DNA from: an uncultured Clostridia bacterium
GTDB lineage: Bacteria > Bacillota > Clostridia > Oscillospirales > Oscillospiraceae
DNA: 64,000 nucleotides
NCBI GenBank assembly: GCA_937893605.1
Contig: CALBGG010000139.1
Coordinates: forward strand, 3,243 to 67,242
Direction of reading: 5' to 3'
Position numbers and translations under genes: made by a program. This document shows, in pieces, positions 46,014 to 54,418 of the stretch. Below the pieces are notes generated by a model. That model saw only the letters and a list, made by a program, of their open reading frames with translations, was not told the origin of the DNA and searched no databases. How positions within the stretch are numbered: the first letter of the stretch is position 1; each line of letters opens with the position of its first letter.

Positions 46014-47369
46014 ATGAAGCTTAGCAACAAGGTCACAATTAAACAGACCATCGCCCCTGCTACGATACAACTGCTGGAAATGGTGCAGATGAATACGATC
46101 GAGCTGGGCAGCTTTCTGACCGAGCAGGCCATGGAAAATCCCGCGATCGATATAGACGAGCTCGCGCAGGCATTCAAGAGCAGCGAGCTTTCAGCCAAGG
46201 TTGAATGGCTCGATTCCTTCTCTCAGCGGCGCGGAGAGAGCTTTTCCGCCGCCGATGACGACGACACCCCTGAAGGTCAAATTGCCGACCGCAGCGAGGC
46301 ATCGGATGTTAGATCATATCTTCTGAGTCAGATCTTAAGCTCCGATGCCGACCGAGAGACAGAAAAGCTCTACCGTTATCTCATTGGCTGCGTCGACAGC
46401 CGAGGCTTTCTCTCCGAGGACTGGGGAATGATTGCAAAAAAGATCGGCGTTGACGAGGAAAAGATCACTCGTTGCGTCGCGGTAATGCGTACGCTTCATC
46501 CTGCCGGCATCTGTGCCGAGGATGTGCGCAGCTGCCTTGCCGCACAGCTCGCCGCTGACGACCGCATTGCCCGCAGGATAGTCGAAAGTTATCTCGAGGA
46601 GCTCTCACGCGGACACTACTCAGCCATAGCAAAGGCCTTGGGCGTTACAGAAAGCTCGGTCAGAAGCGCGGAAAAACACATAAAGCGGCTCTACCCCTAC
46701 CCTTCCTCGGCGCTGGAGGGCGACAGGGGCGATGACAGCCTGTATGTTTATCCCGACCTGAGTATAGAACATACCGCCGAGGGGCTGAGCGTTTCGCTCT
46801 GCCGCCCGTTCAGTCCGCACCTTAAGATAAGCTCATTTTGCAGCGAACTAAGGAATTCAACGGACGATCCCGCAGTTCTCGGCTATATTGAGGAACGTCT
46901 ATCCGCCGCAGGCAGGCTTTATCGGAATGTCTGCCGCTGCGAAAAGACGCTGCTCAGCTGCTTTGAAAAGCTTGCCGAAACGCAGAGCGCGTTTTTCAGC
47001 GGCACTTCGGACAGCTTGAAGCCCATGACGCTCGCCGACATCGCCGACTCAACTGGACTGAGCATATCTACCGTAAGTCGAGCCGTAAAGGGTAAATACA
47101 TTCAGTGCAGCCGTGGTGTTATCCCTGCGAAGCTGTTTTTCACGGCAAAAATAGAGAGCGGCAGTGGCAAACACTCAACAGACGCCGCGAGGAAATATCT
47201 CCGCGAGGTTATCGCCGGAGAGGATAAGTCCGCACCCCTGTCGGACGCACAGCTGAGTGTTCTTTTGGGTAAAAAGGGCTTTGCAATATCGCGGCGCACC
47301 GTTGCAAAATACCGCAAGGCGCTCGGCATTCCGGGCACCTATGTACGAAAGCAAAAAGAGGAGCTTTAA
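46014..47369 (+). CDS. rpoN: RNA polymerase sigma-54 factor
   Basis: A 451-residue RpoN. Region I is recognisable (IAPATIQLLEMVQMNTIELGS-like, then MENPAID) though poor in glutamine. The core-binding domain follows (HPAGICAEDVR). The C-terminal DNA-binding domain ends with an RpoN box close to consensus, SRRTVAKYRKAL near 427. It directs RNA polymerase to -24/-12 promoters such as that at 43585. The gene lies back-to-back with its probable activator, suggesting that this sigma factor travels with the acyl-CoA island. No strong ribosome site precedes the ATG. Confidence 0.93.
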   Translation: MKLSNKVTIKQTIAPATIQLLEMVQMNTIELGSFLTEQAMENPAIDIDELAQAFKSSELSAKVEWLDSFSQRRGESFSAADDDDTPEGQIADRSEASDVRSYLLSQILSSDADRETEKLYRYLIGCVDSRGFLSEDWGMIAKKIGVDEEKITRCVAVMRTLHPAGICAEDVRSCLAAQLAADDRIARRIVESYLEELSRGHYSAIAKALGVTESSVRSAEKHIKRLYPYPSSALEGDRGDDSLYVYPDLSIEHTAEGLSVSLCRPFSPHLKISSFCSELRNSTDDPAVLGYIEERLSAAGRLYRNVCRCEKTLLSCFEKLAETQSAFFSGTSDSLKPMTLADIADSTGLSISTVSRAVKGKYIQCSRGVIPAKLFFTAKIESGSGKHSTDAARKYLREVIAGEDKSAPLSDAQLSVLLGKKGFAISRRTVAKYRKALGIPGTYVRKQKEEL

Positions 47370-47370
47370 C

Positions 47371-47910
47371 ATGATATATGAATTTGAAGGCAAGCGCCCG
47401 CAGATCGACGCAAGCACATATATAAGCGACTCGGCCGTCATTATCGGTGATGTGACCATCGGAGCGCGGTGCTATATAGGTCCCGGTGCCGTTATCCGCG
47501 GCGACGAGCGCCCGATATGGATAGGTGACGAGAGCGCCGTCGAGGATCTTTGTCTTATCCATGTCGGCGGACCGGACGCCAAGACCGACGGCTGCCACAT
47601 CGGAAAGCGCGTGACCATAGGTCACGGCGCAATAATCCACGGAAATCATATCCGCGACGGAGCAAACATCGGCATGGGCGCTATAATAAGCCTGTTTGCG
47701 GACATCGGCGAATACGCCGTTGTGGCCGAGGGCGCGGTTGTTAAAAAGCATCAGTCCATCCCGCCGCGAGTGGTCGTCGGCGGAGCACCGGCAAAAGTGC
47801 TGCGTGAGCTTGAGGATAAGGATATTTACGCTTGGGAGCGCAGCAAGCAGACCTATATTGACCTTGCCGAACGCTGCAAAGCGCCCGGCGGTCTCGTGAG
47901 ACTTGACTGA
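47371..47910 (+). CDS. Gamma-carbonic anhydrase-like hexapeptide protein (CaiE/PaaY-like)
   Basis: A 179-residue left-handed beta-helix protein with many hexapeptide rungs (IGDVTIGARCYIGPGAVIRGD, IGHGAIIHG). The C-terminal helix reads YAWERSKQTYIDLAERC, close to the CaiE/PaaY pattern. Histidines for a metal site (IHVGG, GHGA, IHGNH) are present. CaiE and PaaY accompany CoA-thioester pathways and are thought to act as thioesterase or cofactor-related helpers. The ribosome site AGAGGAG lies inside the end of rpoN, one base separates the two genes, and translation is probably coupled. Confidence 0.88.
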   Translation: MIYEFEGKRPQIDASTYISDSAVIIGDVTIGARCYIGPGAVIRGDERPIWIGDESAVEDLCLIHVGGPDAKTDGCHIGKRVTIGHGAIIHGNHIRDGANIGMGAIISLFADIGEYAVVAEGAVVKKHQSIPPRVVVGGAPAKVLRELEDKDIYAWERSKQTYIDLAERCKAPGGLVRLD

Positions 47911-47918
47911 TAAAAATA

Positions 47919-47950
47919 AAAAATCCGGAAGTCAATGACTTCCGGATTTT
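47919..47950. terminator. Bidirectional terminator between CaiE-like gene and tsf
   Basis: AAAATCCGGAAGT and ACTTCCGGATTTT form a stem with A- and T-rich flanks, serving the two convergent transcripts. Confidence 0.88.
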
Positions 47951-47969
47951 AATTTGCGCAATTCGGGAA

Positions 47970-48905
47970 TTACTTCTTGCCCATGTTCATCTGGGCTGCG
48001 ACCTCTGCCGCGAAGTCCTCTTCCTTCTTCTCGATTCCTTCGCCGGTCTGGAAGCGAACTGCGTCGACAAACTTGATGCTGCCGCCGAGCTTCTTTGCCG
48101 CATCGGCAATGTACTTCTCAACGCTGCCCTGGAACAGGTCGCCGCGAACGAACTCCATCTGCATGAGGCAGTTTTCTTCATAGTACTTGTTCAGCTTGCC
48201 CATGACGATCTTTTCCTTGACCTGTGCGGGCTTGGAGGCCATCTTCGGGTCGTTTTCCATAAGTGCGAGAGCGACCTTCTTCTCCTCCGCAAGGACATCC
48301 TCAGTGACCTGAGTCTTATCCCAGAAGCGGGGATTGAGCGCCGCGATCTGCATTGCGATATTCTTGCCGACCTCGGTGGCGTCAATGCCGCCCTCGACAG
48401 CGAGGTTTACGAGAACGCCGATCTTGCCGCCTGCGTGAACGTAAGCGACGGATGTGTTCTCACCAAAGCGTGCGAAACGGCGGATCTGAAGATTCTCGCC
48501 GATAGACATGACCTTCTCGGGCATGATCTCTGCAACGGTCAGCTCGCTGCCGGGGTACTTGCACTGCATGAGTGCGTCAACGTCAGCGGGGTTGTCCTTC
48601 AGAACTACCTTGCAGATATCCTTAACGAAAGAAACAAACGGATCGCTCTTAGCGCAGAAGTCGGTCTCGCAGTTTACTTCAACGACTGCGCCGACGCCGC
48701 ACTCGGGGCAAACGGATGCATATGCCATGCCTTCCGCAGCTATGCGGCCGGCCTTCTTTGCTGCCTTTGCAAGACCCTTCTCACGAAGGTACTCAACGGC
48801 CTTGTCCATATCGCCGTCGCACTCGGACAGTGCCTTTTTGCAGTCCATCATGCCGACGCCGGTCATCTCACGGAGAGTTTTTACGTCCTGTGCTGTAAAT
48901 GCCAT
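47970..48905 (-). CDS. tsf: Translation elongation factor Ts
   Basis: A 311-residue EF-Ts, the nucleotide exchange factor of EF-Tu. The N-terminal UBA-like domain has VKTLREMTGVGMMDCKKAL and the core TDFCAKSDPFVSFV (C-terminal to the family's VNCETDF). Slightly longer than usual owing to internal loops in the C-terminal dimer domain. AGGAGG precedes the ATG; it lies 57 bases downstream of rpsB. Confidence 0.97.
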   Translation of the reverse strand: MAFTAQDVKTLREMTGVGMMDCKKALSECDGDMDKAVEYLREKGLAKAAKKAGRIAAEGMAYASVCPECGVGAVVEVNCETDFCAKSDPFVSFVKDICKVVLKDNPADVDALMQCKYPGSELTVAEIMPEKVMSIGENLQIRRFARFGENTSVAYVHAGGKIGVLVNLAVEGGIDATEVGKNIAMQIAALNPRFWDKTQVTEDVLAEEKKVALALMENDPKMASKPAQVKEKIVMGKLNKYYEENCLMQMEFVRGDLFQGSVEKYIADAAKKLGGSIKFVDAVRFQTGEGIEKKEEDFAAEVAAQMNMGKK

Positions 48906-48962
48906 TACTTTTTCCTCCTACAGTATTTAAGAAAGGGAGCAGGATGTGTGCTCCCCTATTAA

Positions 48963-49706
48963 TTATTCCTCTTCGACCTTCTCGGCCTCTGCCTCTGCCA
49001 GGGTCTCCTCGACCTCAGCGTCGGCGCCCTGACGGCCTTCCTGGACGGCGTTTGCCATGGTGGAGGCGATCAGACGGATGGCACGGATAGCGTCATCGTT
49101 TGCGGGGATAACGTAATCGACCTCATCGGGGTCGCAGTTGGTGTCGACTATTGCAACGATGGGGATGTGCAGCTTGCGGGCCTCTGCGATGGCGTTGTGC
49201 TCCTTGCGGGGGTCAACGACGAACATTGCGCCGGGAAGCTTCTTCATTTCCTTGACGCCGCCGAGGTACTTCTCGAGCTTTTCCATCTCACCCATGTGCT
49301 TCATAACTTCCTTCTTGGGAAGCATATCGAAAGTGCCGTCCTCCTGCATCTTCTTGAGCTGAGCAAGACGGTCGATACGGGTGCGCATGGTCTTGAAGTT
49401 AGTGAGCATGCCGCCGAGCCAACGTGCGTTGACATAGTACATACCTACGCGGGAAGCCTCTTCCTTGACTGCCTCCGCCGCCTGCTTCTTGGTGCCGACG
49501 AACAGGATGCTCTGACCGTTTGCTGCAACATCACGAACGAAGTTGTAAGCCTCTTCGAGCTTTTTGACGGTCTTCTGAAGGTCTATGATGTAGATGCCGT
49601 TACGCTCCATGTAGATGTATTCGGCCATCTTGGGGTTCCAGCGGCGGGTCTGATGACCGAAGTGGACACCGGCTTCCAGCAGCTGCTTCATTGATACTAC
49701 TGACAT
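48963..49706 (-). CDS. rpsB: 30S ribosomal protein S2
   Basis: A 247-residue S2 with the hallmark [19 protein letters not shown] at the start and [15 protein letters not shown] in the middle. An acidic C-terminal tail is rich in Glu. It lies before tsf, the universal order. Two tandem copies of the ribosome-binding segment precede its start. Confidence 0.98.
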   Translation of the reverse strand: MSVVSMKQLLEAGVHFGHQTRRWNPKMAEYIYMERNGIYIIDLQKTVKKLEEAYNFVRDVAANGQSILFVGTKKQAAEAVKEEASRVGMYYVNARWLGGMLTNFKTMRTRIDRLAQLKKMQEDGTFDMLPKKEVMKHMGEMEKLEKYLGGVKEMKKLPGAMFVVDPRKEHNAIAEARKLHIPIVAIVDTNCDPDEVDYVIPANDDAIRAIRLIASTMANAVQEGRQGADAEVEETLAEAEAEKVEEE

Positions 49707-49737
49707 TTGTTTTTCCTCCTGATTTGTTTTTCCTCCG
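49705..49737 (-). repeat. Tandem duplication of the rpsB ribosome-binding segment
   Basis: On the minus strand, GGAGGAAAAACAAAT occurs twice in a row, the first followed by CA and the second by the G of the rpsB ATG. Only the second reads into the start codon. Confidence 0.8.
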
Positions 49738-49807
49738 GGCGCATCTTCCCTTCCCGCAAACCGTAGTCACATGCGGAAAAGTCCGTGCCCGTGCGAAATG
49801 CCTTGAT

Positions 49808-49836
49808 ATAATATCAAAATTCCATCGGGTTTTCAA
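49808..49836 (-). promoter_or_regulatory. rpsB-tsf promoter
   Basis: Minus-strand TTGAAA (49831-49836), a 17-base spacer and TATTAT (49808-49813). It gives a leader of about 95 bases with a GC-rich fold that could bind S2 protein, although no conserved leader motif was identified. Confidence 0.7.
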
Positions 49837-50132
49837 TAGTTTTTTGCCATTTTGTCAAAAATTTTTTCTTTTTTTCTGCGCCGTCGCGGCTGATCGTCCG
49901 CAGTCTCGACGAGAATGATGTCTCCCCCGATGCGCACGATGCATTTCCACGGCAGGATATAGTCGTCCTCCCTGCCGAAAAGTCCGAAAAATTTCGCTTT
50001 TCCCGGCGTTATGAGCGAGATGAGCCGCCCCTCGGTTTCGTCAAGCTCCGCGTCGCACACATAGCCGAGGCGTCTGCCGGTGTGTACGTCGATTACCTCT
50101 TTGTATCTCAGCTCGGAAAAATAACTTATCAT
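49833..50132 (-). CDS. YlmC/YmxH-family PRC-barrel sporulation protein
   Basis: A 99-residue protein with the PRC-barrel pattern ELRYKEVIDVHTGRRLGYVCDAEL and W-K-C-I-V-R-I-G-G-D-x-I strands, ending in a basic tail (RRRRKKEKIF). Family members are linked to sporulation but poorly understood. It lies between parB-like and rpsB genes, and the rpsB promoter overlaps its 3' end. Confidence 0.85.
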   Translation of the reverse strand: MISYFSELRYKEVIDVHTGRRLGYVCDAELDETEGRLISLITPGKAKFFGLFGREDDYILPWKCIVRIGGDIILVETADDQPRRRRKKEKIFDKMAKNY

Positions 50133-50154
50133 TTCAGCGCCTCCAACATTTAAA

Positions 50155-50183
50155 ATACCGTCGTGTACATTCTACGACGGTAT
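50155..50183 (-). terminator. Terminator after the ParB/Noc-like gene
   Basis: TACCGTCGT and ACGACGGTA form a stem with a 9-base loop, followed on the minus strand by ATTTTAAAT. It may be only partly efficient. Confidence 0.55.
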
Positions 50184-50192
50184 ATTCATGTC

Positions 50193-51005
50193 CTATTCGG
50201 ATTTGCTTTTGGGTATTGAAATGGTAAGTATCAGCTCGCTGTCGGTCTCCTCGCGCTTCATTCCGGCGGCGATGCCGCCCTGCTTCATGAGGTCGAGCCC
50301 GTGCAGGATGGTGTTCACGAAAACGCGCACATCCTTCATGATAAACGTTCTCTTCGGGTCGGGCTTCTCCTCGGGCTCGCGCAGGAGCGACTCGATATAC
50401 GCGTCGGCGGCTGCGACGTTGAGATCGTGCTCGATCATGTATTCCAGCGCCATGCGTTGGGCGTTATCGTCGGCAAGGCGCAGCAGAGCGCGTCCGTGGC
50501 GCTCGGTGAGGCCGCTCGCGCGCAGCGAGGCGAGCACATCCTCCGGAAGCTTCAAAAGCCTCAGCTTGTTTGCAACCGCCGACTGCGATTTGCCGATCCT
50601 TCGTGCGGCCTCCTCCTGGCTCATGCCGAAAAGCTTTATGAGCTGGCTCAGGCCGTTTGCTTCCTCGATGAAATCGAGATCGCGCCTCTGAAGATTTTCA
50701 ACAAGCGCGATGAGGCTCGCATCCTCAAGGCTCACGTCGAGCAGGATGCACGGCACGTCGCACAGTCCGGCAAGGCGCGCCGCTCTCAGCCGACGCTCGC
50801 CGGCGACGAGCTCATACCTGCTGTCACGCAATCTCACTGTCAGTGGATTTAAAACGCCGTACTGGGCTATGCTCTCGGAGAGCTCCTGAAGCTCCCCGTC
50901 GGGAAAGTTTTTTCGCGGCTGCACGGGGCTGGGCTCAAGCTCATCCACCGGCAGCCAGATCACGCCGCCCCGCCGCGTTCCGGGGCGCAGCTTTGTCGCT
51001 TGCAT
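50193..51005 (-). CDS. ParB/Noc-family chromosome organisation protein
   Basis: A 270-residue ParB-type CTPase/DNA-binding protein. Residues 15-105 carry the motifs VQPRKNF, GERRLRAARLAG and ENLQRRDL. A helix-turn-helix follows (SQEEAARRIGKSQSAVANKLRLLKLP), then a C-terminal dimer domain. No parA gene lies beside it, which favours a Noc-like nucleoid-occlusion role, but the ParB/Noc choice cannot be made from sequence alone. GGAGGT precedes the ATG. No parS or Noc site was found in the window. Confidence 0.85.
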   Translation of the reverse strand: MQATKLRPGTRRGGVIWLPVDELEPSPVQPRKNFPDGELQELSESIAQYGVLNPLTVRLRDSRYELVAGERRLRAARLAGLCDVPCILLDVSLEDASLIALVENLQRRDLDFIEEANGLSQLIKLFGMSQEEAARRIGKSQSAVANKLRLLKLPEDVLASLRASGLTERHGRALLRLADDNAQRMALEYMIEHDLNVAAADAYIESLLREPEEKPDPKRTFIMKDVRVFVNTILHGLDLMKQGGIAAGMKREETDSELILTISIPKSKSE

Positions 51006-51090
51006 AAGTGTACCTCCTATACACCGTAGAGTATATAGAAAACTTACACTGTTTGCCCCGCAAAGTCTGCCGCATCGTGTGGTTTACATA

Positions 51091-51125
51091 AAAAAATTCC
51101 GCACTGTATCAGTGCAGAATTTTTT
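51091..51125. terminator. Terminator after psuK-like gene
   Basis: AAAAAATTC-GCACTG and CAGTGC-GAATTTTTT form a symmetric stem with A/T flanks immediately beyond the kinase stop codon. Confidence 0.85.
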
Positions 51126-52012
51126 CAGCTTATAAGCTCCGGGCAGAGCTCGGGGTTTATCGTTTCGGCGCAGGCGGCGCACATTGCGGCAGCCTTCATG
51201 GCGGCCGAAGCGCTTTCGACTATACCCAGGCCGTTGACTCCGGCCCAGATTATCGCAGCCGTGGCCGCGTCGCCGCAGCCGGTGCAGTTTACGATCTCGG
51301 TCGTTTCGCAGGGAAGCTTTATTATCTCGCTGCCCTCCGCCGCGACGATGCCGTCGGCGCCGAGGGATACAAAGACCTTCTTAACGCCCTCGCGCAGCAG
51401 AGCCTCCGCCGCAAACAGAGAGGTCGTTTCGTTCGTCATGCTCTTTGCCTCGAACTCGTTGGGCTTGAAAGCGGTGAGCTTTGAAAGAGCCGGTCTGAGG
51501 CGCTCCGCCTTGGCGGCGGACACGGGATCTGCGTACAGGGGCGCTGTGACGTTTTCAGCTATCCACGCGACGGTTTCGCGCGTGAGATTTGCATCGATGA
51601 CGACGGCATCGGCCGCGTTTATCTCTTTTATATGCGCCTTGAGATACTCAGGCGTTATGCTCGCTGATATGTCCGTATCGCTCACGCCGATGAGCATATC
51701 GCCGTTTTCGTCGGTGACGTAGAGATAGCTCGATGTTCTGCCTCCGCTCATGCGTCGGCTCAAATGCATATCCATGCCGAGCTTTACGCAGCTTTCATAC
51801 ACGCTGTCGCCGTAAACATCGTCACCTGTGGCGGCGATAAATTTTACGTCAAGCCCCAGCAGGCAGAGATTGTGCGCAATGTTCCTGCCCACGCCGCCGG
51901 GACTGAAGGAAACCGTCCCGGGATTTGAATCGTTCATGCGCGGCGCTTTATCCGGGCGGCCGCATATGTCCATATTAACGGCGCCGATAACTACTACAGT
52001 CTTATTCCCCAT
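51125..52012 (-). CDS. PfkB-family sugar kinase, pseudouridine kinase-like
   Basis: A 295-residue ribokinase-fold enzyme. DSNPGTVSFSPGGVGRNIAHN closely resembles the PsuK substrate-binding segment, as do SSYLYV and ITPEYLKAH. The anion-hole/catalytic-base motif reads NCTGCGDAA, with the usual GAGD as GCGD and Asp retained. Pseudouridine kinase is favoured, but psuG is not nearby. The start overlaps glgP by 19 bases, so the gene is co-expressed with the glycogen operon. Confidence 0.82.
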   Translation of the reverse strand: MGNKTVVVIGAVNMDICGRPDKAPRMNDSNPGTVSFSPGGVGRNIAHNLCLLGLDVKFIAATGDDVYGDSVYESCVKLGMDMHLSRRMSGGRTSSYLYVTDENGDMLIGVSDTDISASITPEYLKAHIKEINAADAVVIDANLTRETVAWIAENVTAPLYADPVSAAKAERLRPALSKLTAFKPNEFEAKSMTNETTSLFAAEALLREGVKKVFVSLGADGIVAAEGSEIIKLPCETTEIVNCTGCGDAATAAIIWAGVNGLGIVESASAAMKAAAMCAACAETINPELCPELIS

Positions 52013-54402
52013 ATGCCCTCCGCATACTCTTTTATCGCGCGGTCGGCGGCGAATATGCCGGCCTCGGCAGTGTTTGTGATAGACAGTCTCGCACGCTCTG
52101 CCGGGTCGGATATTACCGAGTACATTCTGTCGTGTGTATTGACGTAATCGCGGTAGTCGGCGCAGAGCATATACGGGTCGCCGTTATACAGCAGTCCCGA
52201 CACGAGGTCGGAGTAGCTCTTGCCGTCGGCAAAGCCGCGGCTTATCCTGTCGAGCACCGCGCCGAGCTCGGCATCCTCGCGCGCATAGCGCTGCGGATCA
52301 TAGCCCGAGGCCTTGAGTGCGGTGACCTCATCGGCCTTCAGGCCGAACAGGAACATGTTCTTATCGCCGAGGCGCTCGTACATCTCGACGTTCGCGCCGT
52401 CGAGCGTGCCGATGGTGACGGCTCCGTTGAGCATGAGCTTCATGTTGCCAGTGCCGGAGGCCTCCTTGCCGGCTGTGGATATCTGCTCGGAAACCTGCGC
52501 TGCAGGCATGAGCGCTTCGGCCGTAGATACACGGTAGTTTTCCGTGAAGCAGACCTGGAGCTTTCCCTTGCACAGCGGATCGCGGTCTATATCTTCAGCC
52601 AGCGAACAGATGAGCTCGATGATACGCTTTGCGGTGTGGTATCCTGCGGCGGCCTTGGCGCCGAACACGAAGCTGCGCGGCGTGAATTCGGCGTTGGGGT
52701 CTTCATGTATCTGCATTTGCAGGCGCGTTATGAGCATCGCGCACAGAAGCTGGCGCTTATACTCGTGCAGGCGCTTTACCTGAACGTCGAGTATCGCGTC
52801 GGGGTCAAGGGCAAAACCGTCGTTTTTGGACAAAAATCTCGCAAAATCGTATTTATTGAGGCGCTTTATCTCGTTTACGCGGTGCTGCACCTCGCTTCTT
52901 CCGGCGTAATCCAAAAGTCCGATGAGCTTCTCGGGCTCGGTGAGGTACTCATCGCCCTCCAAAAGCTCGCTCACGAGACCGTGCAGACGCGGATTTGCCT
53001 GGGCGAGCCAGCGGCGATGGTCGATGCCGTTTGTGACGTAGGTGAATCTCTCAGGGCGGAGCTGGCAGATATCCTTAAAGAGGTCTTTTTTCAGTATCTC
53101 CCCGTGCAGGCCGGAAACGCCGTTTATCTTATAGCAGGCCGCAAGGCAGAGGTTTGCCATGTGCACCTGTCCGTCGCGGATGATGAGGTTTTTGCCGACC
53201 TTTTCGCTGTTGCCGAAGTTTGATACCAGATACTCGCACCAGCGGCGGTTTATCTCGCAAAGTATCTCCCATACTCGCGGCAGGAGCGTCTGCACGAGAT
53301 CCTGCGGCCATTTTTCCAGTGCCTCGCTCATGACGGTATGGTTCGTATAAGCGACAGAACCGCTCACCTGCTGCCAGGCCTCGTCCCAGCCGAGGCCGTA
53401 CTCATCCATCATGATGCGCATGAGCTCGGGGATAACGAGAGCCGGGTGCGTGTCGTTTATCTGTATGGCGTGATGCTTTGAAAAGCTTCTTATGTCGTTA
53501 AAGCGCCGCATGTGGGTCTTTATGATCGACTGCGCCGTCGCCGAGAGGAAGAAATACTGCTGCTTAAGGCGCAGCGTCTTGCCCTCTATGTGATCGTCGG
53601 CCGGGTACAGCACCTTCGTTATGACCTCGCTCATAGTACGCTGCTCAAGACTTTTTACATACTCGCCCTCGGAGAAGAGGTACATATCCAGCGCGCTCGT
53701 GCTCCTTGCGTCCCACAGGCGGAGGATGTTGACCTCGTTGCCGCCGTAGCCGGCGATGAGCATGTCGCGCGGAACGGCAGTGACGGTCTGATATCCGGTG
53801 TGCTCGGCATGGTATCTTCCGAAGCTGTCCCAGCGCGGAGATATCGTTCCGCCGAAGCGCACCTCGACAGCCTCGTCGTTGTGCGCAACCAGCCAGCTTT
53901 CGGCCGCGCTGCGCCAGTCGTCGGCGACCTCGGTCTGCTTGCCGTCAACTATCTTCTGACGGAAGATGCCGAGCTCATAGCACAGCGAATAGCCCGTTGC
54001 GGGTATGCCGAGTGTTGCCAGCGAGTCCATATAGCACGCGGCAAGTCTGCCCAGGCCGCCGTTGCCGAGACCGGCGTCGTTTTCCGCCTCAAATATATCC
54101 GAGGCATTGCGGCCGAGATCGGTCAGAGCTCCCGTGAGTGCGTCGGCTATGCCGAGGTTGAATGCGTTTTTCATTAGGCTGCGCCCCATGAGGAATTCCA
54201 TGGACAGATAGTGCACCTCGCGGTCGGGGCATCTTGCCTCCTCGACGGCGAGCAGTCTGCTCATTATCTCGCGGATGACGATGGCGCTTGCCTGAAACAC
54301 CTGATCGTCGGTCGCGGTTTGTGCTGTAACGGCGAAGTGCGCGCAGAGCTTATCCTCTATTGCGCTGCGCACCTCGTCGCGTGAGATCTGGCTTGTGAAC
54401 AT
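51994..54402 (-). CDS. glgP: Glycogen/starch phosphorylase
   Basis: An 802-residue phosphorylase that releases glucose-1-phosphate from alpha-1,4-glucans. The PLP-binding region EASGTGNMKLMLNG contains the conserved Lys. EAENDAGLGNGGLGRLAACY-like motif and NDTHPALVIPELMR are present. Shorter N-terminus than mammalian enzymes, so no classic phosphorylation site. It lies 17 bases after glgD. Confidence 0.97.
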   Translation of the reverse strand: MFTSQISRDEVRSAIEDKLCAHFAVTAQTATDDQVFQASAIVIREIMSRLLAVEEARCPDREVHYLSMEFLMGRSLMKNAFNLGIADALTGALTDLGRNASDIFEAENDAGLGNGGLGRLAACYMDSLATLGIPATGYSLCYELGIFRQKIVDGKQTEVADDWRSAAESWLVAHNDEAVEVRFGGTISPRWDSFGRYHAEHTGYQTVTAVPRDMLIAGYGGNEVNILRLWDARSTSALDMYLFSEGEYVKSLEQRTMSEVITKVLYPADDHIEGKTLRLKQQYFFLSATAQSIIKTHMRRFNDIRSFSKHHAIQINDTHPALVIPELMRIMMDEYGLGWDEAWQQVSGSVAYTNHTVMSEALEKWPQDLVQTLLPRVWEILCEINRRWCEYLVSNFGNSEKVGKNLIIRDGQVHMANLCLAACYKINGVSGLHGEILKKDLFKDICQLRPERFTYVTNGIDHRRWLAQANPRLHGLVSELLEGDEYLTEPEKLIGLLDYAGRSEVQHRVNEIKRLNKYDFARFLSKNDGFALDPDAILDVQVKRLHEYKRQLLCAMLITRLQMQIHEDPNAEFTPRSFVFGAKAAAGYHTAKRIIELICSLAEDIDRDPLCKGKLQVCFTENYRVSTAEALMPAAQVSEQISTAGKEASGTGNMKLMLNGAVTIGTLDGANVEMYERLGDKNMFLFGLKADEVTALKASGYDPQRYAREDAELGAVLDRISRGFADGKSYSDLVSGLLYNGDPYMLCADYRDYVNTHDRMYSVISDPAERARLSITNTAEAGIFAADRAIKEYAEGIWGIRL

Positions 54403-54418
54403 AGTTTAGCTTAACTCC

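Noticed and set aside
50193..51005. Chromosome origin region suggested by a ParB-like gene
   Set aside because: No parA, dnaA, gidA or parS sites nearby; a stand-alone ParB/Noc-like gene alone does not mark the origin.
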